64,000 nt of DNA from Girardinichthys multiradiatus (Eukaryota; Chordata; Actinopteri; Cyprinodontiformes; Goodeidae): contig NC_061800.1 in the NCBI RefSeq assembly GCF_021462225.1, positions 6,458,501 through 6,522,500 on the forward strand. Direction: 5' to 3'. Below the pieces are notes generated by a model that saw only the letters and a list, made by a program, of their open reading frames with translations, ran no database searches and was not told the DNA's origin. The translations under genes were made by a program, and so were the position numbers. Positions 44,470-55,655 of this stretch are shown here, piece after piece. The stretch's first letter is position 1. The number at the start of each line of letters is the position of its first letter.

Positions 44470-46079
44470 CAGGTCCTTCTCAAAATATTAGCATATTGTG
44501 ATAAAGTTAATTATTTTCTATAATGTAATGATGAAAATTTAATATTCATATATTTTAGATTCATTGCACACTAACTGAAATATTTCAGGTCTTTTATTGT
44601 CTTAATACGGATGATTTTGGCATACAGCTCATGAAAACCCGAAATTCCTATCTCACAAAATTAGCATATTTCATCCGACCAATAAAAGAAAAGTGTTTTT
44701 AATACAAAAAACGTCAACCTTCAAATAATCATGTACAGTTATGCACTCAATACTTGGTCGGGAATCCTTTAGCAGAAATGACTGCTTCAATGCGGCGTGG
44801 CATGGAGGCAATCAGCCTGTGGCACTGCTGAGGTCTTATGGAGGCACAGGATGCTTCGATAGCGGCCTTTAGCTCATCCAGAGTGTTGGGTCTTGAGTCT
44901 CTCAAGGTTCTCTTCACAATATCCCACAGATTCTCTATGGGGTTCAGGTCAGGAGAGTTGGCAGGCCAATTGAGCACAGTGATACCATGGTCAGTAAACC
45001 ATTTACCAGTGGTTTTGGCACTGTGAGCAGGTGCCAGGTCGTGCTGAAAAATTAAATCTTCATCTCCATAAAGCTTTTCAGCAGATGGAAGCATGAAGTG
45101 CTCCGAAATCTCCTGATAGCTAGCTGCATTGACCCTGCCCTTGATAAAACACAGTGGACCAACACCAGCAGCTGACACGGCACCCCAGACCATCACTGAC
45201 AGTGGGTACTTGACACTGGACTTCTGGCATTTTGGCATTTCCTTCTTCCCAGTCTTCCTCCAGACTCTGGCACCTTGATTTCCGAATGACATGCAGAATT
45301 TGCTTTCATCCGAAAAAAGTACTTTGGACCGCTGAGCAACAGTCCAGTGCTGCTTCTCTGTAGCCCAGGTCAGGCGCTTCTGCCGCTGTTTCTGGTTCAA
45401 AAGTGGCTTGACCTGGGGAATGCGGCACCTGTAGCCCATTTCCTGCACATGCCTGTGCACGGTGGCTCTGGATGTTTCTACTCCAGACTCAGTCCACTGC
45501 TTCCACAGGTCCCCCAAGGTCTGGAATCGGCCCTTCTCCACAATCTTCCTCAGGGTCCGGTCACCTCTTCTCGTTGTGCAGCGTTTTCTGCCACACTTTT
45601 TCCTTCCCACAGACTTCCCACTGAGGTGCCTTGATACAGCACTCTGGGAACAGCCTATTCGTTCAGAAATTTCTTTCTGTGTCTTACCCTCTTGCTTGAG
45701 GGTGTCAATAGTGGCCTTCTGGACAGCAGTCAGGTCGGCAGTCTTACCCATGATTGGGGTTTTGAGTGATGAACCAGGCTGGGAGTTTTAAAGGCCTCAG
45801 GAATCTTTTGCAGGTGTTTAGAGTTAACTCGTTGATTCAGATGATTAGGTTCATAGCTCGTTTAGAGACTCTTTTAATGATATGCTAATTTTGTGAGATA
45901 GGAATTTTGGGTTTTCATGAACTGTATGCCAAAATCATCCGTATTAAGACAATAAAATACCTGAAATATTTCAGTTAGTGTGCAATGAATCTAAAATATA
46001 TGAATGTAAAATTTTCATCATTACATTATGGGAAATAATGAACTTTATCACAATATGCTAATATTTTGAGAAGGACCTG
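44470..46079 (-). mobile_element. complete Tc1-like transposon with IR/DR ends
   Basis: Terminal repeats of about 200 bp (44470-44671 and about 45879-46079) start CAGGTCCTTCTCAAAATATT and are flanked by TA. Each repeat has two copies of a TCTCANAAWATTAGCATAT-type motif, one outer (44477-44499; 46052-46073) and one inner (44650-44670; 45881-45899). This is the IR/DR layout of Sleeping Beauty-like Tc1 elements, where transposase binds both sites. The single gene between them is uninterrupted. The total is 1610 bp, the normal size for this group. Confidence 0.94.
44747..45751 (-). CDS. Tc1-like transposase (DD34E), apparently intact
   Basis: A 334-residue protein from ATG 45751 to TGA 44747, a normal length for the family. 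Residues 1-50 hold the first helix-turn-helix (DTLKQEGKTQKEISERIGCS). Residues about 50-65 are a basic AT-hook-like stretch (GRKKCGRKRCTTRRG). Residues 66-115 form the second DNA-binding helix set. The catalytic core has D148 (LFSDESKF), D238 (FQHDLAPAHS) and E273 (NPIENLW), with exactly 34 residues between the last two. The Gly-rich box of many Tc1 proteins is replaced by SSVKYPLSVMVWGAV. It cuts and rejoins the element at TA sites in the nucleus. All key residues remain, so it could be active, but expression cannot be judged. Confidence 0.93.
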   Translation of the reverse strand: MGKTADLTAVQKATIDTLKQEGKTQKEISERIGCSQSAVSRHLSGKSVGRKKCGRKRCTTRRGDRTLRKIVEKGRFQTLGDLWKQWTESGVETSRATVHRHVQEMGYRCRIPQVKPLLNQKQRQKRLTWATEKQHWTVAQRSKVLFSDESKFCMSFGNQGARVWRKTGKKEMPKCQKSSVKYPLSVMVWGAVSAAGVGPLCFIKGRVNAASYQEISEHFMLPSAEKLYGDEDLIFQHDLAPAHSAKTTGKWFTDHGITVLNWPANSPDLNPIENLWDIVKRTLRDSRPNTLDELKAAIEASCASIRPQQCHRLIASMPRRIEAVISAKGFPTKY

Positions 46080-46094
46080 TATAGGCTCTTGTAA

Positions 46095-46190
46095 ATTGGG
46101 TTAGGGAGTCTATCCCAGCTGCCATCAAGCAATACCTGGGGTACATCCTGAACAGATTGCAGAATGCTGCCAGTCTATGGCATGGCTGAC
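46095..46190 (-). repeat. remnant of a dispersed LINE-tail repeat
   Basis: AGTCTATCCCAGCTGCCATC and GGGTACATCCTGAACAG resemble, in opposite orientation, the body of the 36660-36778 insertion. It lies just outside the Tc1 right end. Confidence 0.45.
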
Positions 46191-46639
46191 AACCTTAAAG
46201 AAAGAAGTTAAACCTTTATGAAAGCATTTGTTTATAGGCGTTGTGATGTTTAGACAAATACATTTTGATGTTTTTCGTGTGTATATTGTTTCAGGGATAG
46301 CTCAGTATGATTTGATAATGACTTGACATTTACACAACGTGTAGGACATGGACTTGACTTGGGACTTGATTATAAAGACTTGAAACTCACTTGTGACTTG
46401 GGAAGTAATGACTTGGTCCTACCTCAGACACACAGTAATGCATAAATATGATTTACAAATAAAAATGTTCAAAGTGAGTTTTTCTAATGTACTAAAGTTA
46501 ATTATGCCACAGGTGTAGTGTGTCAAAATCTTCTTGCTGTAAAACAAAACTACTCTGACAAACAGGCAACCAAATTCTTTACATGGTATGCCTGAAATGT
46601 GGGTGAAGCTCTCTTCTAGTTTCAAGCCTTCGCTTCCTC

Positions 46640-46855
46640 TAAATGCTTTTCCTCCAGGATTGCCCTGTACTTAACTTAATCTATCTTCCCATCAGTTCCA
46701 ATGCGCTCTGCTGAAAAAAAGCATCTCACTACATGGTTTTTCCATCACTATATTTCACTAAGAAGGACTGTCTGTTCAGGATGATGAGCAGTAATAGTTT
46801 TTCACCACATATTTGTTCCACTCTGTTTTGGTCCTCACAAGAAATCCTATTAATA
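46640..46855 (-). mobile_element. degenerate Tc1-like fragment
   Basis: Segments such as GAAAAAAAGCATCTCACTACAT and GTTCAGGATGATGAGCAGTA follow the reverse-complement order of a Tc1 transposase catalytic region. No open frame or terminal repeat survives, so this is a tentative call. Confidence 0.4.
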
Positions 46856-48880
46856 CACAGTTGCAAAAATGTGTAAAGGTTTTAGGGTCTGAAAGGCACT
46901 GTAAATCAATTTTGAAAAACTATTTTTAAACTGCCTTTTTTTATATATATTTTATGGGATCCTTATTTTAAGTATATTTCATATTTGAAGAATTATTTTT
47001 ATTGTTGTTTTAAGATGACAGCAGGCCCAGCAAAGTCAGCCTCACAGGATAAACTACCAGCTGTCACTGGAGCCCCAGTTAATACCAGATTAATAAAGAA
47101 GTAAGCTAGCTGAAGAGCCAATTCATTGTATGGTGCGTGGTTAAGAGCGGGATGAAATCAGAACCATATGAACAACATTCCAGCTCGTTTTGATTCTGGG
47201 TGTGTTGCTTGTTGTTGCTGGTGGTTTGGGGATTCTTAGAGCCTCCAGTGATTTAGCTTGTGTTGACTCTGTCCTGGCACCACCCCCTGACTCATCACCC
47301 TGCAGAAACTGCAGCGCAGATCAAACCCACTGATTGACTACCAGAATGTCAGTTAGCAGCACCTCTCATCTTAAAAATAGATCAAGATTAGTCGTTGGTC
47401 CTCAGGTGCCCTGGATCCAGCTCATCTTTCAGAAGGTTTGGACATGCAAGTGTCCTTGCCAGGATTATCATGTTCTTCTTTGGTATGCAACTTTGTTCAG
47501 GTGTCACCACATCTAAATGGAAGCTAAAAGTCCAACTGAGACATTTTATCCAGGCTGGATTACAGTACACAGAGAATTGCTCCTGCATGACTCAGATGGG
47601 GATTCCCTCTGTCTGTGCTCATGTGCATCCATGCCTGCACATAAGATGCCTGTAGAATTCTCTTTAATGCGGTTACATAGATCTTTACATCATTTCTCTG
47701 GCCATGCCAGCACCGTCTGAGTCTGTTAATGTAACATCAACCGCAGTCTTTCCTGTTTTTTACTCTACGGATGTTTAATTTTGCTCCTGCCATATTTGTG
47801 AAGTTCCATTATTTGATATGTGGTATAAAAATGAGATTAGAATCCTGAGTATTTCAGTCACAGCACAGGCACTTTTTAGTGAACATTGAAAACTATTAAA
47901 TCTAAAAAACATCAATGTAAAGAAAGTTTTAGCTGTTTGAACAATAAACTGAAAATATTACTTTGTTTTTTTTGTATTACATACACATTGCATACACATA
48001 AATGAAAAAAGTGGGTAAAATGTCTTAAATTTCAAATATGAAAGACAGAGTAAAATCATTCAGCTCTTATGTAGCGTTAAAATTAGGTTAATACATGAAG
48101 TTAATATGTTAACATAGGTTCGGGAGCAGGGCCACGCCCGAATCACATCTCTCACTATCCTGCAGTCTACTTATACCCAGTTCACCCATACCTCAAAATG
48201 TCACGTTCTATCAACCGCACTCTCTCTTACCCTCAACCCCTTCTCAACTCATCCCTCTTCCCTTCATTCATCCCATCACCCTCATCCCTACTTCCTCATT
48301 ATTTATCTTTTTCTCTTTGTTGCAGGTCCCATCTGGGCTTGGGAAGAGACCCTTTTCCAGAAAACTGCACCCCCACACTGAGTCTCCTCTTCCCTGGCCT
48401 TCTGGCATTCTCCAAGGTGACCTAATCTACATTTCCAGTTCATCCATTCCCTCAACCCTTTCCTTCAATAAACCTTTAATCTCATATCTTTGTCAAGTGA
48501 CACTTGCTGGTAAATTAAAAGTAAAGCAAGAACAGTTATAAATTGAAAGACTTCCTGAAGAATTAGATTTTTTTCTGTACCTTGGGCTATTTGTATATTG
48601 GTTAAGGTTCTGTTTTGAGTTACTGATTTATTAGTTAATTTCTTTTGCAGACTGCATTTCTCTAGGCTAGCCTTTAATACTGATTGCACTGGTGCAGTTT
48701 AATTCTTTCAGTTGGGTGCACTGCTATAACAACAAATGTTTTACATTTTCTACATTTGTTATGTCTGCTTTACCACCACAATTATGACTGATTATAATTT
48801 TCAGCAATTCTATTCACATTTATTCTTCGGTGGTATTTTTTGGCAATTTTGTACAGCTGCCACAAAACTAGTGAGCCGTA
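46856..48880. other. mostly non-coding sequence; pyrimidine-rich LTR-like patch
   Basis: The stretch 48110-48490 begins with GCAGGGCCACGCCCGAATCA and continues with a C/T-rich stretch. It has a splice-acceptor-like TTTTTCTCTTTGTTGCAGG at 48308-48327 and TTCAATAAACCTTTAATCTC near 48463. This could be an LTR or an old terminal exon, but no protein frame supports an exon. The rest shows nothing I can name. Confidence 0.3.
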
Positions 48881-49456
48881 TTATGTCATGATCCTAGTAT
48901 GAGTGTGTATATGTATTGGTGTAAGTCCTCTCTTCTCTCAGAGAATCTCCGTTGGTGGGCGTGGCTGGCTGCTGCTGCTAACTACACACACCTGTCAGTG
49001 TTTTCACTCATCAAGCCACTGGGATATATAAGGAGCTACAGGACGTTCACCTTTTGCCCAATGATTTACCTCGTTAGAATCAAGCCTCTGTATTCTCGCT
49101 GTTATTAACACGTTTTTGTTACTTGCTCCTATAAACTATTGATGTTTCCCTGCGACTGCTCAAATTGTAAATTCAAGTCCTTTCTGTGAAACTCGTCTTT
49201 GGAATTCAGTTACCCATCGAAGGTCCACTGCAACTCTGGCTTTTCCAGCCCTCACCTGTCTGTCCCCTCTCTCCAGCAGTAAACACTCCTACCCTGCAAA
49301 ACCCAAGCTCACTGAGCTCAAAGTCACTAGAACGCCTGTTGGGACTCACATCAAACAACTTCCATCTCCTCAGCCGCCGCTCTCCCCTCGACGTCTCTTA
49401 TCCTCCTCTAGACCACGCAGCTGAAGTCCTGGAACAGAATCTCTCTCAGTTGTGCG

Positions 49457-50583
49457 CAGGGGTGAAAGTGAGCCAGTACGGTCCGGTATTGCGTACCACT
49501 AAAAGATCCTGTGCCGGTACGCAGTACCGGGAAGAAGGAAGAACGGCTGTCTGCTATGAAGCCGTCATCCAGAACCAGTTACGGCTGCAAAAATTCGAGC
49601 ACACAAAGACGATCAGATCTGCTACCAATAGACAGTCTAAAACACGACTTAATCTGTTTATAAATATAGCTTTTTCCCCTCATTCCAAATAGTTTCTGAA
49701 CTGTTCTGCTATGCTGGAGCATCAATGCTCCTGTTTTGCTTCTCTCCCCTCGCAGCTCGAGACTTTTGTGAACGGCCAGCCTTTAAAACGAGCACCGCTA
49801 CGTTTAATGTCTGTCTGCTCGCTGCTAAATACTCCAGTTAAAAGCAAAGGGAGAGTAACTAGTTGTGTTTCATGTTATTTTGCTGAATTACAACTATACA
49901 GTACAGGTCGAAAACACTGAGTTTGACCAGAGATTTCACATACACTACACGAGAGCACATGCGTGCTTACCCCCAAAACAGAGCATTTGCCAGTGAGATC
50001 GGTGCGTTCGATTTAATGGACTGGGAGATTTTACACAGGTGGTGCACAGACATAAAAAGCCGCCGCTTGCATTAGGACAGGACGAACAATGAATCACTTA
50101 CCATGTACAAACTTTAAAATAAAAACCGCGAAAACAACCGAACTGTCAAATTATTAATTTAAATGAAATCAAAACCTGACCTCATTGCAGAGAATAACTT
50201 CTTTCTTCAAAAGAAAAGATGGAAACTGAAGATGAAAAGTCATGCATCAGAAAATGGTTTATCATTGTTTCATACATGGCAGTTCTTTATTCTATATGGT
50301 TAAGTGATTCTAATTTCTGCCTTATATGGACAGCCTACAGTAAAGTAAAATATTGACTAGTTTGAGTTTGGACTTTGCTGAGAGAGAGCGAGATCTCGAG
50401 GGGCCACAGATGAGAGTAACAATTACCACACACACAAATTATATATATCTATATATATATATATATATATATCTATATATATATATAGATATATATATAT
50501 ATAATGCCCCCAGTGCCTCCGCAACCCCCCTTCTAGCTCCGCCCCTAAGAACTGGCAAGAATTTGAAACTACTTTCACCCCTG
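49457..50583. mobile_element. non-autonomous hAT-like element
   Basis: Terminal inverted repeats of 13 bp (CAGGGGTGAAAGT at 49457; ACTTTCACCCCTG ending 50583) are flanked by the 8-bp sites GTTGTGCG (49449-49456) and GTTGTGCA (50584-50591), which match at 7 of 8 positions. Inside the left end is a GGTACGCAGTACCGG-type region. An 8-bp TSD and C-A-start ends point to the hAT superfamily. No transposase frame is present; the open frame that crosses the left end (49186-49692) is incidental. The element carries a large (TA)n tract. Confidence 0.83.
50433..50505. repeat. (TA)n microsatellite inside the hAT-like element
   Basis: Alternating TA with occasional TC/GA interruptions over about 70 bp; likely length-variable. 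Confidence 0.93.
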
Positions 50584-50761
50584 GTTGTGCACAATTTTCA
50601 TTGGTAGAACAGCCTGAAACAAATCTCTTTACTTTGTATCTTCTGTGTTCCTTGTATGATTCTGCACGTGGGCCAGGAAATTACATCAAAACTTGTCAGT
50701 ATTTGAGAAAACTTCATATGTTTCTGAATAATTAGGCATCAAAAAAAGCATAATACCAACA

Positions 50762-51075
50762 GGTGGCTGTGGCTCAGGTGGTAGGAGTTTGTCCTATAAC
50801 CAGTGGGTTGGCAGTTTGAACCCCGGTCTGTCTGTCTTAGTCATTGTGTCCTTGGGCAAGACACTGCACCTGACTTGCCTGCTGATGGTGGTCAGAGGGC
50901 TTGGTGCCATCTGCATATGGCAGCCTCACTTCTGTCAGTGTGCTCCAGGGCAGCTGTGGTTAAAATGTAGCTCACCACTGTCAGTGTGTGTATGAATGGG
51001 TGGATGACTGATTGTAGTGTAAAGCGTTCTGGGGACTTGATAAAGTGCTATACAAGTTCAGGCCATCTACCATTA
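50762..51075 (+). repeat. tRNA-derived SINE (first type), longest copy
   Basis: The best preserved copy of its type. It has GTGGCTGTGGCTCAGGTGG (A box), GTTTGAACCCCGGTC (B box near 50816), CTTGGGCAAGACACTGCACC, GTGGTCAGAGGGCTTGGTG, GACTGATTGTAGTGTAAAGC, and a CTATACAAGTTCAGGCCA end. A Rex3 fragment follows immediately. Confidence 0.85.
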
Positions 51076-51680
51076 ACCTGTACTCATCGTCTTCTTATGC
51101 GGGTCCGGGTCGCGGGGACAGCAGACTCAGCAGAGACGCCCAGACGTCGCGCTTCCCAGACATCTCCTCCAGCTCCTCCAGGAGCCCAAGGCGTTCCCAG
51201 GCCAGCCGAGAGACATAGTCCCTCCAGTGTGTCCTTGGCCTTCCCCTGGGTCTCCTCCCGGTGGGACGTGCCTGGAACACCTCCTGTGGAAGGCGTCCAG
51301 GAGGCATCCGGTATAGATGCCCGAGCCACCTCAACTGGCTCCTCTCGATGTGGAGGAGCAGCGGCTCTACTCCGAGCCCCTCCCGGATGGCCGAGCTCCT
51401 CACCCTATCTCTAAGGGAGTGCCCAGCAACCCTACGGAGGAAGCTCATTTCAGCTGCTTGTATCCGGGATCTAGTTCTTTTGGTCATGACCCAAAGTTCA
51501 TGGCCATAGATGAGGGTAGGAACGTAGACAGACCAGTAAATCGAGAGCTTCGCTTTCGGCTCAGCTCTCTCTTCACCACAATGAACTGGCACAGTGCCCC
51601 CATTACCGCGACGGCCGCACCGATTCGTCTGGCAGTCTCCCACTCTATTCTCCCTCACTCGTGAACGAGACCTCTGCACA
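51076..51680 (-). mobile_element. Rex3: 5-prime truncated Rex3 copy
   Basis: The minus-strand frame 51685-51095 keeps AKLSIYWSVYVPTLIYGHEL, RIQAAEMSFLRRVAGHSLRD and RPRGRPRTHWRDYVSRLAWE, the C-terminal region after the RT core. The 3-prime end abuts a SINE tail at 51075. The 5-prime end stops near 51680 against an LTR. It lacks the endonuclease and all RT catalytic motifs. It is less decayed than the copy at 28.6 kb. Confidence 0.88.
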
Positions 51681-53346
51681 CACATGTAATGAATTCACAC
51701 AATTTCTTAAAATACAAGAATTTATTAACAAAAATAAGTCAACTCAAAGTCAAACATATTTCAATCAACAAACTCTTTACTATGCTAAAACAATCCAACT
51801 AACTACCAAGCAGAATTAAAGAATAGGGAAGACTAATGGGCTATGTTCAATATGAACAAGTTGATTAAAGATGATTGAAAACCATGACCAAAAGAGGGAT
51901 GCAACGTTACTATTCAATGTTATTTATGTTTGAGAACCAATGATTATCTTGAAGAACTTAGAAGTGAAATTAACTTAGTCTTGGAACTAACTTAGGCAAT
52001 AATCAGCATACCTTTAGACAACCCTTCTCAATGCAAGATCAGATAAAATATTATTTTATTAAAATAATGTTTTAAAGAAAGATCTGCTGAATAAAACCAA
52101 CCTTCTGGATGACAAATTCTCAACGGGGTCTCATTAGCTGCCTTTATTTAATAAAAATAATATTTAAAGAAATATTATTAAGGGAAATGGTAAAATATTT
52201 AAGGGAATATTTTGGAAAAGAGCCAAATCTTTCTGGAGAAATTGGGCTTAATGGTGTTTACTTAGTTATCAAATTTAGTAAAATGATGTTAGGGACACAT
52301 TATTTACTGGATTGAAAACTAAACCTTTCTGGGTAAATATTATTTGGCAGCAAGCACATATCCTTACCTGTTAGCAGTTCAAGCAAACAAAGGAGGCTGA
52401 TAGCTTAGCACCAGAATCAAACATACACCTTTAAAAATATCGTCAATAAAAAAGTTAAAATGCATAAGCGCGTTATGATCAATCTGCTGTGTTTAAAATC
52501 ACCCTTCAAGTAAAGTTTGTCTTAACTTTAAAAACACACAAACAAAAAACACCAAACTGAGCATGTGCTGAGCAGATAGCCCGCTAGCACCAAGATAGCT
52601 GAGTTCAACACAAACAAAACAAAACTTCGTAAAATGAAAAACGTTCAGATCATTTCTCTAAATATCTCTCTATTACTCTTTGCCCAAAACCTAACCTCAT
52701 GAACCATGCTGAGGAGTTGTCCGGGCGACGACGAAGTTTGAAGAGAGCTCTGTGAACAATGGATTAGCTTCCAGCTGACCTCCGGAGCAGTGGCTGGGCG
52801 GCCGCTCTGTTGGGACGACCAAACTGCACGTTACCACGGTGATGCGGCTACTTGTTGTCCTTCTCTCAGGCAGCGAAAACCGCTTCACTCGGCTTGTAGA
52901 GACAGCGTCTCTACTGGGGACTTCTCTGGGACAGTTTGCTTCTGCAGGCCTCAGAGAGAAAGTAAGCAATGCTTATACCTTAATTTACCCCTTTTATGAA
53001 TGAATACCAGATTCATTCAACAGTAATTCATCAGTACTTAACTTGTGCATATGATCGATGATCGTATGACACCCTTGGATCCAGTTTGAAGAGTTTATGT
53101 CTGTTTGCCAGCAAAAAGACATTAGTGCGCTTCTCCCCCCTATCCGGTCCCTCCCCAGGTCGTGTGGAAGAGAAAGGACCATTGGAAAGGTGGAGGGGTT
53201 TATGAGGGCAGTGGCATTATGGGAAGTTCGCTGTTACCCCGAATTCCTAAGTTGTGCCGGAAGTAGGTTAATGCAATTTATTTTGAAAGTTCCCGAAAAG
53301 TCCGTACCGCATTTCCTGTTGTAACTCATGGCTGTGGGTCCCAACA
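51678..53346 (-). mobile_element. long LTR of the TGTTGGGACC family
   Basis: In reverse orientation, it starts at 53346 with TGTTGGGACCCACAGCC and is co-linear with 20524-21766 as far as about 52100, then continues to about 51678 (ending near ACATGTGTGTGCA). The full LTR would be about 1.67 kb. AATAAATTCTTGTATTTTAAG near 51715 could be its polyadenylation signal. The frames inside it, including 52790-52999 and 52994-53324, lack protein motifs. No TSD pairs were found, and its distal end meets Rex3 sequence directly. Confidence 0.68.
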
Positions 53347-53359
53347 GCTTAATGAAATA

Positions 53360-53625
53360 ACCCTCCAGGCTGAGATTTATTTGTTTGTTGTATTTGTTTT
53401 TGAACTGATGGTCAGCTCAGCAGACTGGCTCATTTGTCTTCAGCACCAAGAATAGTCTCAACCTTCAGTCAGTCGAGGCAGATGGCTGCTCATCATGAGT
53501 CTGGTTCTTGAGATTTTTCTCTGCTAATAAACACTGCAGTTATTCCTTTCCTATGCCACTTTGAGATAGTGAACAATGGAGGCTTATATTAAAGTGCAGA
53601 TTCAGTTCAATCTGCTTGTTTCACA
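53360..53625 (+). mobile_element. L2-like LINE 3-prime UTR remnant
   Basis: TCAGTCAGTCGAGGCAGATG, GAGTCTGGTTCTTGAG and a CTTTGAGATAGTGAACAATG...CAGTTCAATCTGC tail follow the order of the better copy at 39.56-40.33 kb. Confidence 0.55.
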
Positions 53626-55035
53626 GAGATGTTTTACAAGTTATTTTTTTCCAAGTCAAGTGTCAATCATTAATGGCCCAGTCAAGTCTTAAGTCTCTAA
53701 TGACTGAAATTAAAAATGTTCTCATCAAACCCATAACATCTAGGTCACCTCTAACCCTGCATGGCTGTGTGTTGTGATTCCAAACCTGTACTTTTTGTCC
53801 TTAAACTGAAATTACCACAAGAACATTTTATATTTATCTTATTCATTTTCATAAACAATTATGTCTTGCATTGACTAAGTTACCACCTGTATATCTCTGT
53901 CTTCATATTGTCCACTCCTTCACTATATATGGCACCAAATGGTTTAGAGGGTTTTCTTTTCCTCACTTTGAGCTGGAGAATTTTTAATAACACTGGAAAA
54001 CATTTTCTAGATCTACATTAAAACCTTTGCTCTCTATAATAAATAATAAATATGTGGAATTTTATGGTAGAAATTAGAACTTAATAAGCAAGACAAAGTT
54101 TAGTAAGTTGATAAATGAGTGCATTAATTTTGATATTTCCAACTGGATACATCCTTGCAATGACACAGTTAGCCTAAAATCCAGTGAAAGTCGGACGTAA
54201 GTTATGTTTATTTTGTCTCCTAAATTATCCAGATTCATTTATTACAGTTTATTTTAGGAAACATTCATGTGGTCATTAATGTGCAGCTACAGATACCACG
54301 AACAAATTGTTATGAGCCCATCCGCTACAATAAATGTGTGTAAATATATATATATATATATATATATATCCAAACCCTAGACAAGATAAAGTACAATAAT
54401 CTGAGCACTATCTACATAGAAGGAAGATGTAAATGAGACGAAGAAGTATTTACATCTACAATGCTCCCTTCTGTGGAGAAGTTCCCTGGTGTGCTGCTAT
54501 CTCCTCTCTAGCTTCTGATTGCAGCAGGTACCAGCGCTGCTCACATTCCAGGCTGGTGCTGAAAGCAGAGGGAATGGCGCAGTGATCTGCTCAGGAATGC
54601 CTGTTTGTTCCCATTATGATCCCAGGACCAAATCTACCTTTCAACACTCCTCTCTTCTCCTCCACCAGCAGGCTCTGCTCCTCTGTTCGGTTTTCTCCAT
54701 CTTTTTCCTCCGTCTTGTTTTGGTTATTTTACCAAACTAAACCTCATTATACAAGAAGGAGATAACAGTAAAATGCTGAATTTAATGTTAATATTCAACT
54801 AATTGATATAAAGTAGATGCAGTATGAAAACGACCAGCATGCCGAGTAAACATAATAATAAGTAAATCTAAATAATGATGAGCATGTAAATAAGCTACAT
54901 TCAAACATGTTGATGCTGTGTGACAATTAATTTAATTTAGCCAGTTTTATCATCACGGTTTACACATTTTTGAATCCATTCTACATTCTATCATCAGTTA
55001 ATTTCCATGAATTAATAGGAGCATATTTATTTTGT
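53626..55035. other. non-coding sequence; (TA)n tract
   Basis: A (TA)n run lies at 54341-54371. A 73-codon frame at 54519-54740 ends in a hydrophobic stretch (LLLCSVFSIFFLRLVLVIL) but has no homology I recognise. Nothing else is supported. Confidence 0.4.
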
Positions 55036-55039
55036 TTGT

Positions 55040-55270
55040 TTTTATTTCCTTTAACAACCAATCACAGCTCTTAGAAGACAGCGTCACACCTAGAAACGGG
55101 GTCAACCACACCTCTTCACTATGATAGGAATTTCTGTCGTCTCCTCACTCAGAGTCGCTCTCAGCAGAGAACTGAATCAATCTTAAGCTAGGAGTCCTGG
55201 GCAGGAATTTTTTGGCTAAAATAGGAGCTCTCTGAGAGGACTCTGAGAATCTTTGTGAATACGGGCCTAG
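55040..55270. mobile_element. Harbinger-like non-autonomous fragment
   Basis: The right end CTTTGTGAATACGGGCC at about 55252-55268 matches the TTTGTGAATATGGGCC end of the hairpin unit at 63.13-63.15 kb. Upstream are CCAATCACAGCTCTTAGAAG and CTAGGAGTCCTGGGC, typical of this dispersed fish repeat. The partner terminal repeat was not found. Confidence 0.5.
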
Positions 55271-55299
55271 GAGTCCAAGTCAAAACTCGAGTCTTTAGA

Positions 55300-55550
55300 C
55301 AGAGACCTGGATTGGAATAAATTGGACTGAACTGATTAGGTTTGCTTTAATTGGATATAAATTACAAATCTTGTCTTGTAAAATGTTTTGCAAAAATGAC
55401 TTTTGTGATGAATTGGTCTATAAATAAGTTAAATCAAATTAAACTGAAATTAAATTAAAAGAAATTATTTTAACTGAACTTAATTCATCTTAACCTTTTT
55501 AAACTGAATTAAACTGAACTGAGTAGTATGGAATTGTAGACTGCCACCCA
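55300..55550. repeat. L2-tail-like AT-rich repeat
   Basis: GACTTTTGTGATGAATTGGTCTATAAATA near 55397-55425 resembles the L2 3-prime tail, followed by repeated TTAAACTGAA/AATTAAACTGAAC units. Confidence 0.5.
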
Positions 55551-55655
55551 AACAAACGGAAAATAGAACTATATCATGTTATAAAATGAAAACTTTAATA
55601 ATATTTTGATACATCTTAACATTTAAACAATATAATATCACAGTATTACAATATA

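Larger units (their letters stand above)
48884..50698 (+). mobile_element. probable gypsy-type solo LTR split by a hAT-like element
   Basis: It starts TGTCATGATCCTAG at 48885 and has a GGGATATATAAGGAGC TATA region near 49020. It appears to end near ACATCAAAACTTGTCA at 50698, after a GATTCTGCACGTGGGCC segment like the U5 ends at 4.8 and 5.9 kb. GTATT flanks both sides (48878-48882; 50699-50703), allowing one extra base at the left. Without the inserted element the unit would be about 690 bp. No internal retroelement genes are attached. Confidence 0.5.

Noticed and set aside
48305..48490. Terminal host exon with splice acceptor and polyadenylation signal
   Set aside because: The acceptor-like and AATAAA sequences are real, but no coding frame or upstream exon supports a gene, and an LTR would look the same.
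49186..49692. 168-codon frame as a protein
   Set aside because: It crosses the boundary between the LTR-like unit and the hAT-like element, so it cannot be a single gene.
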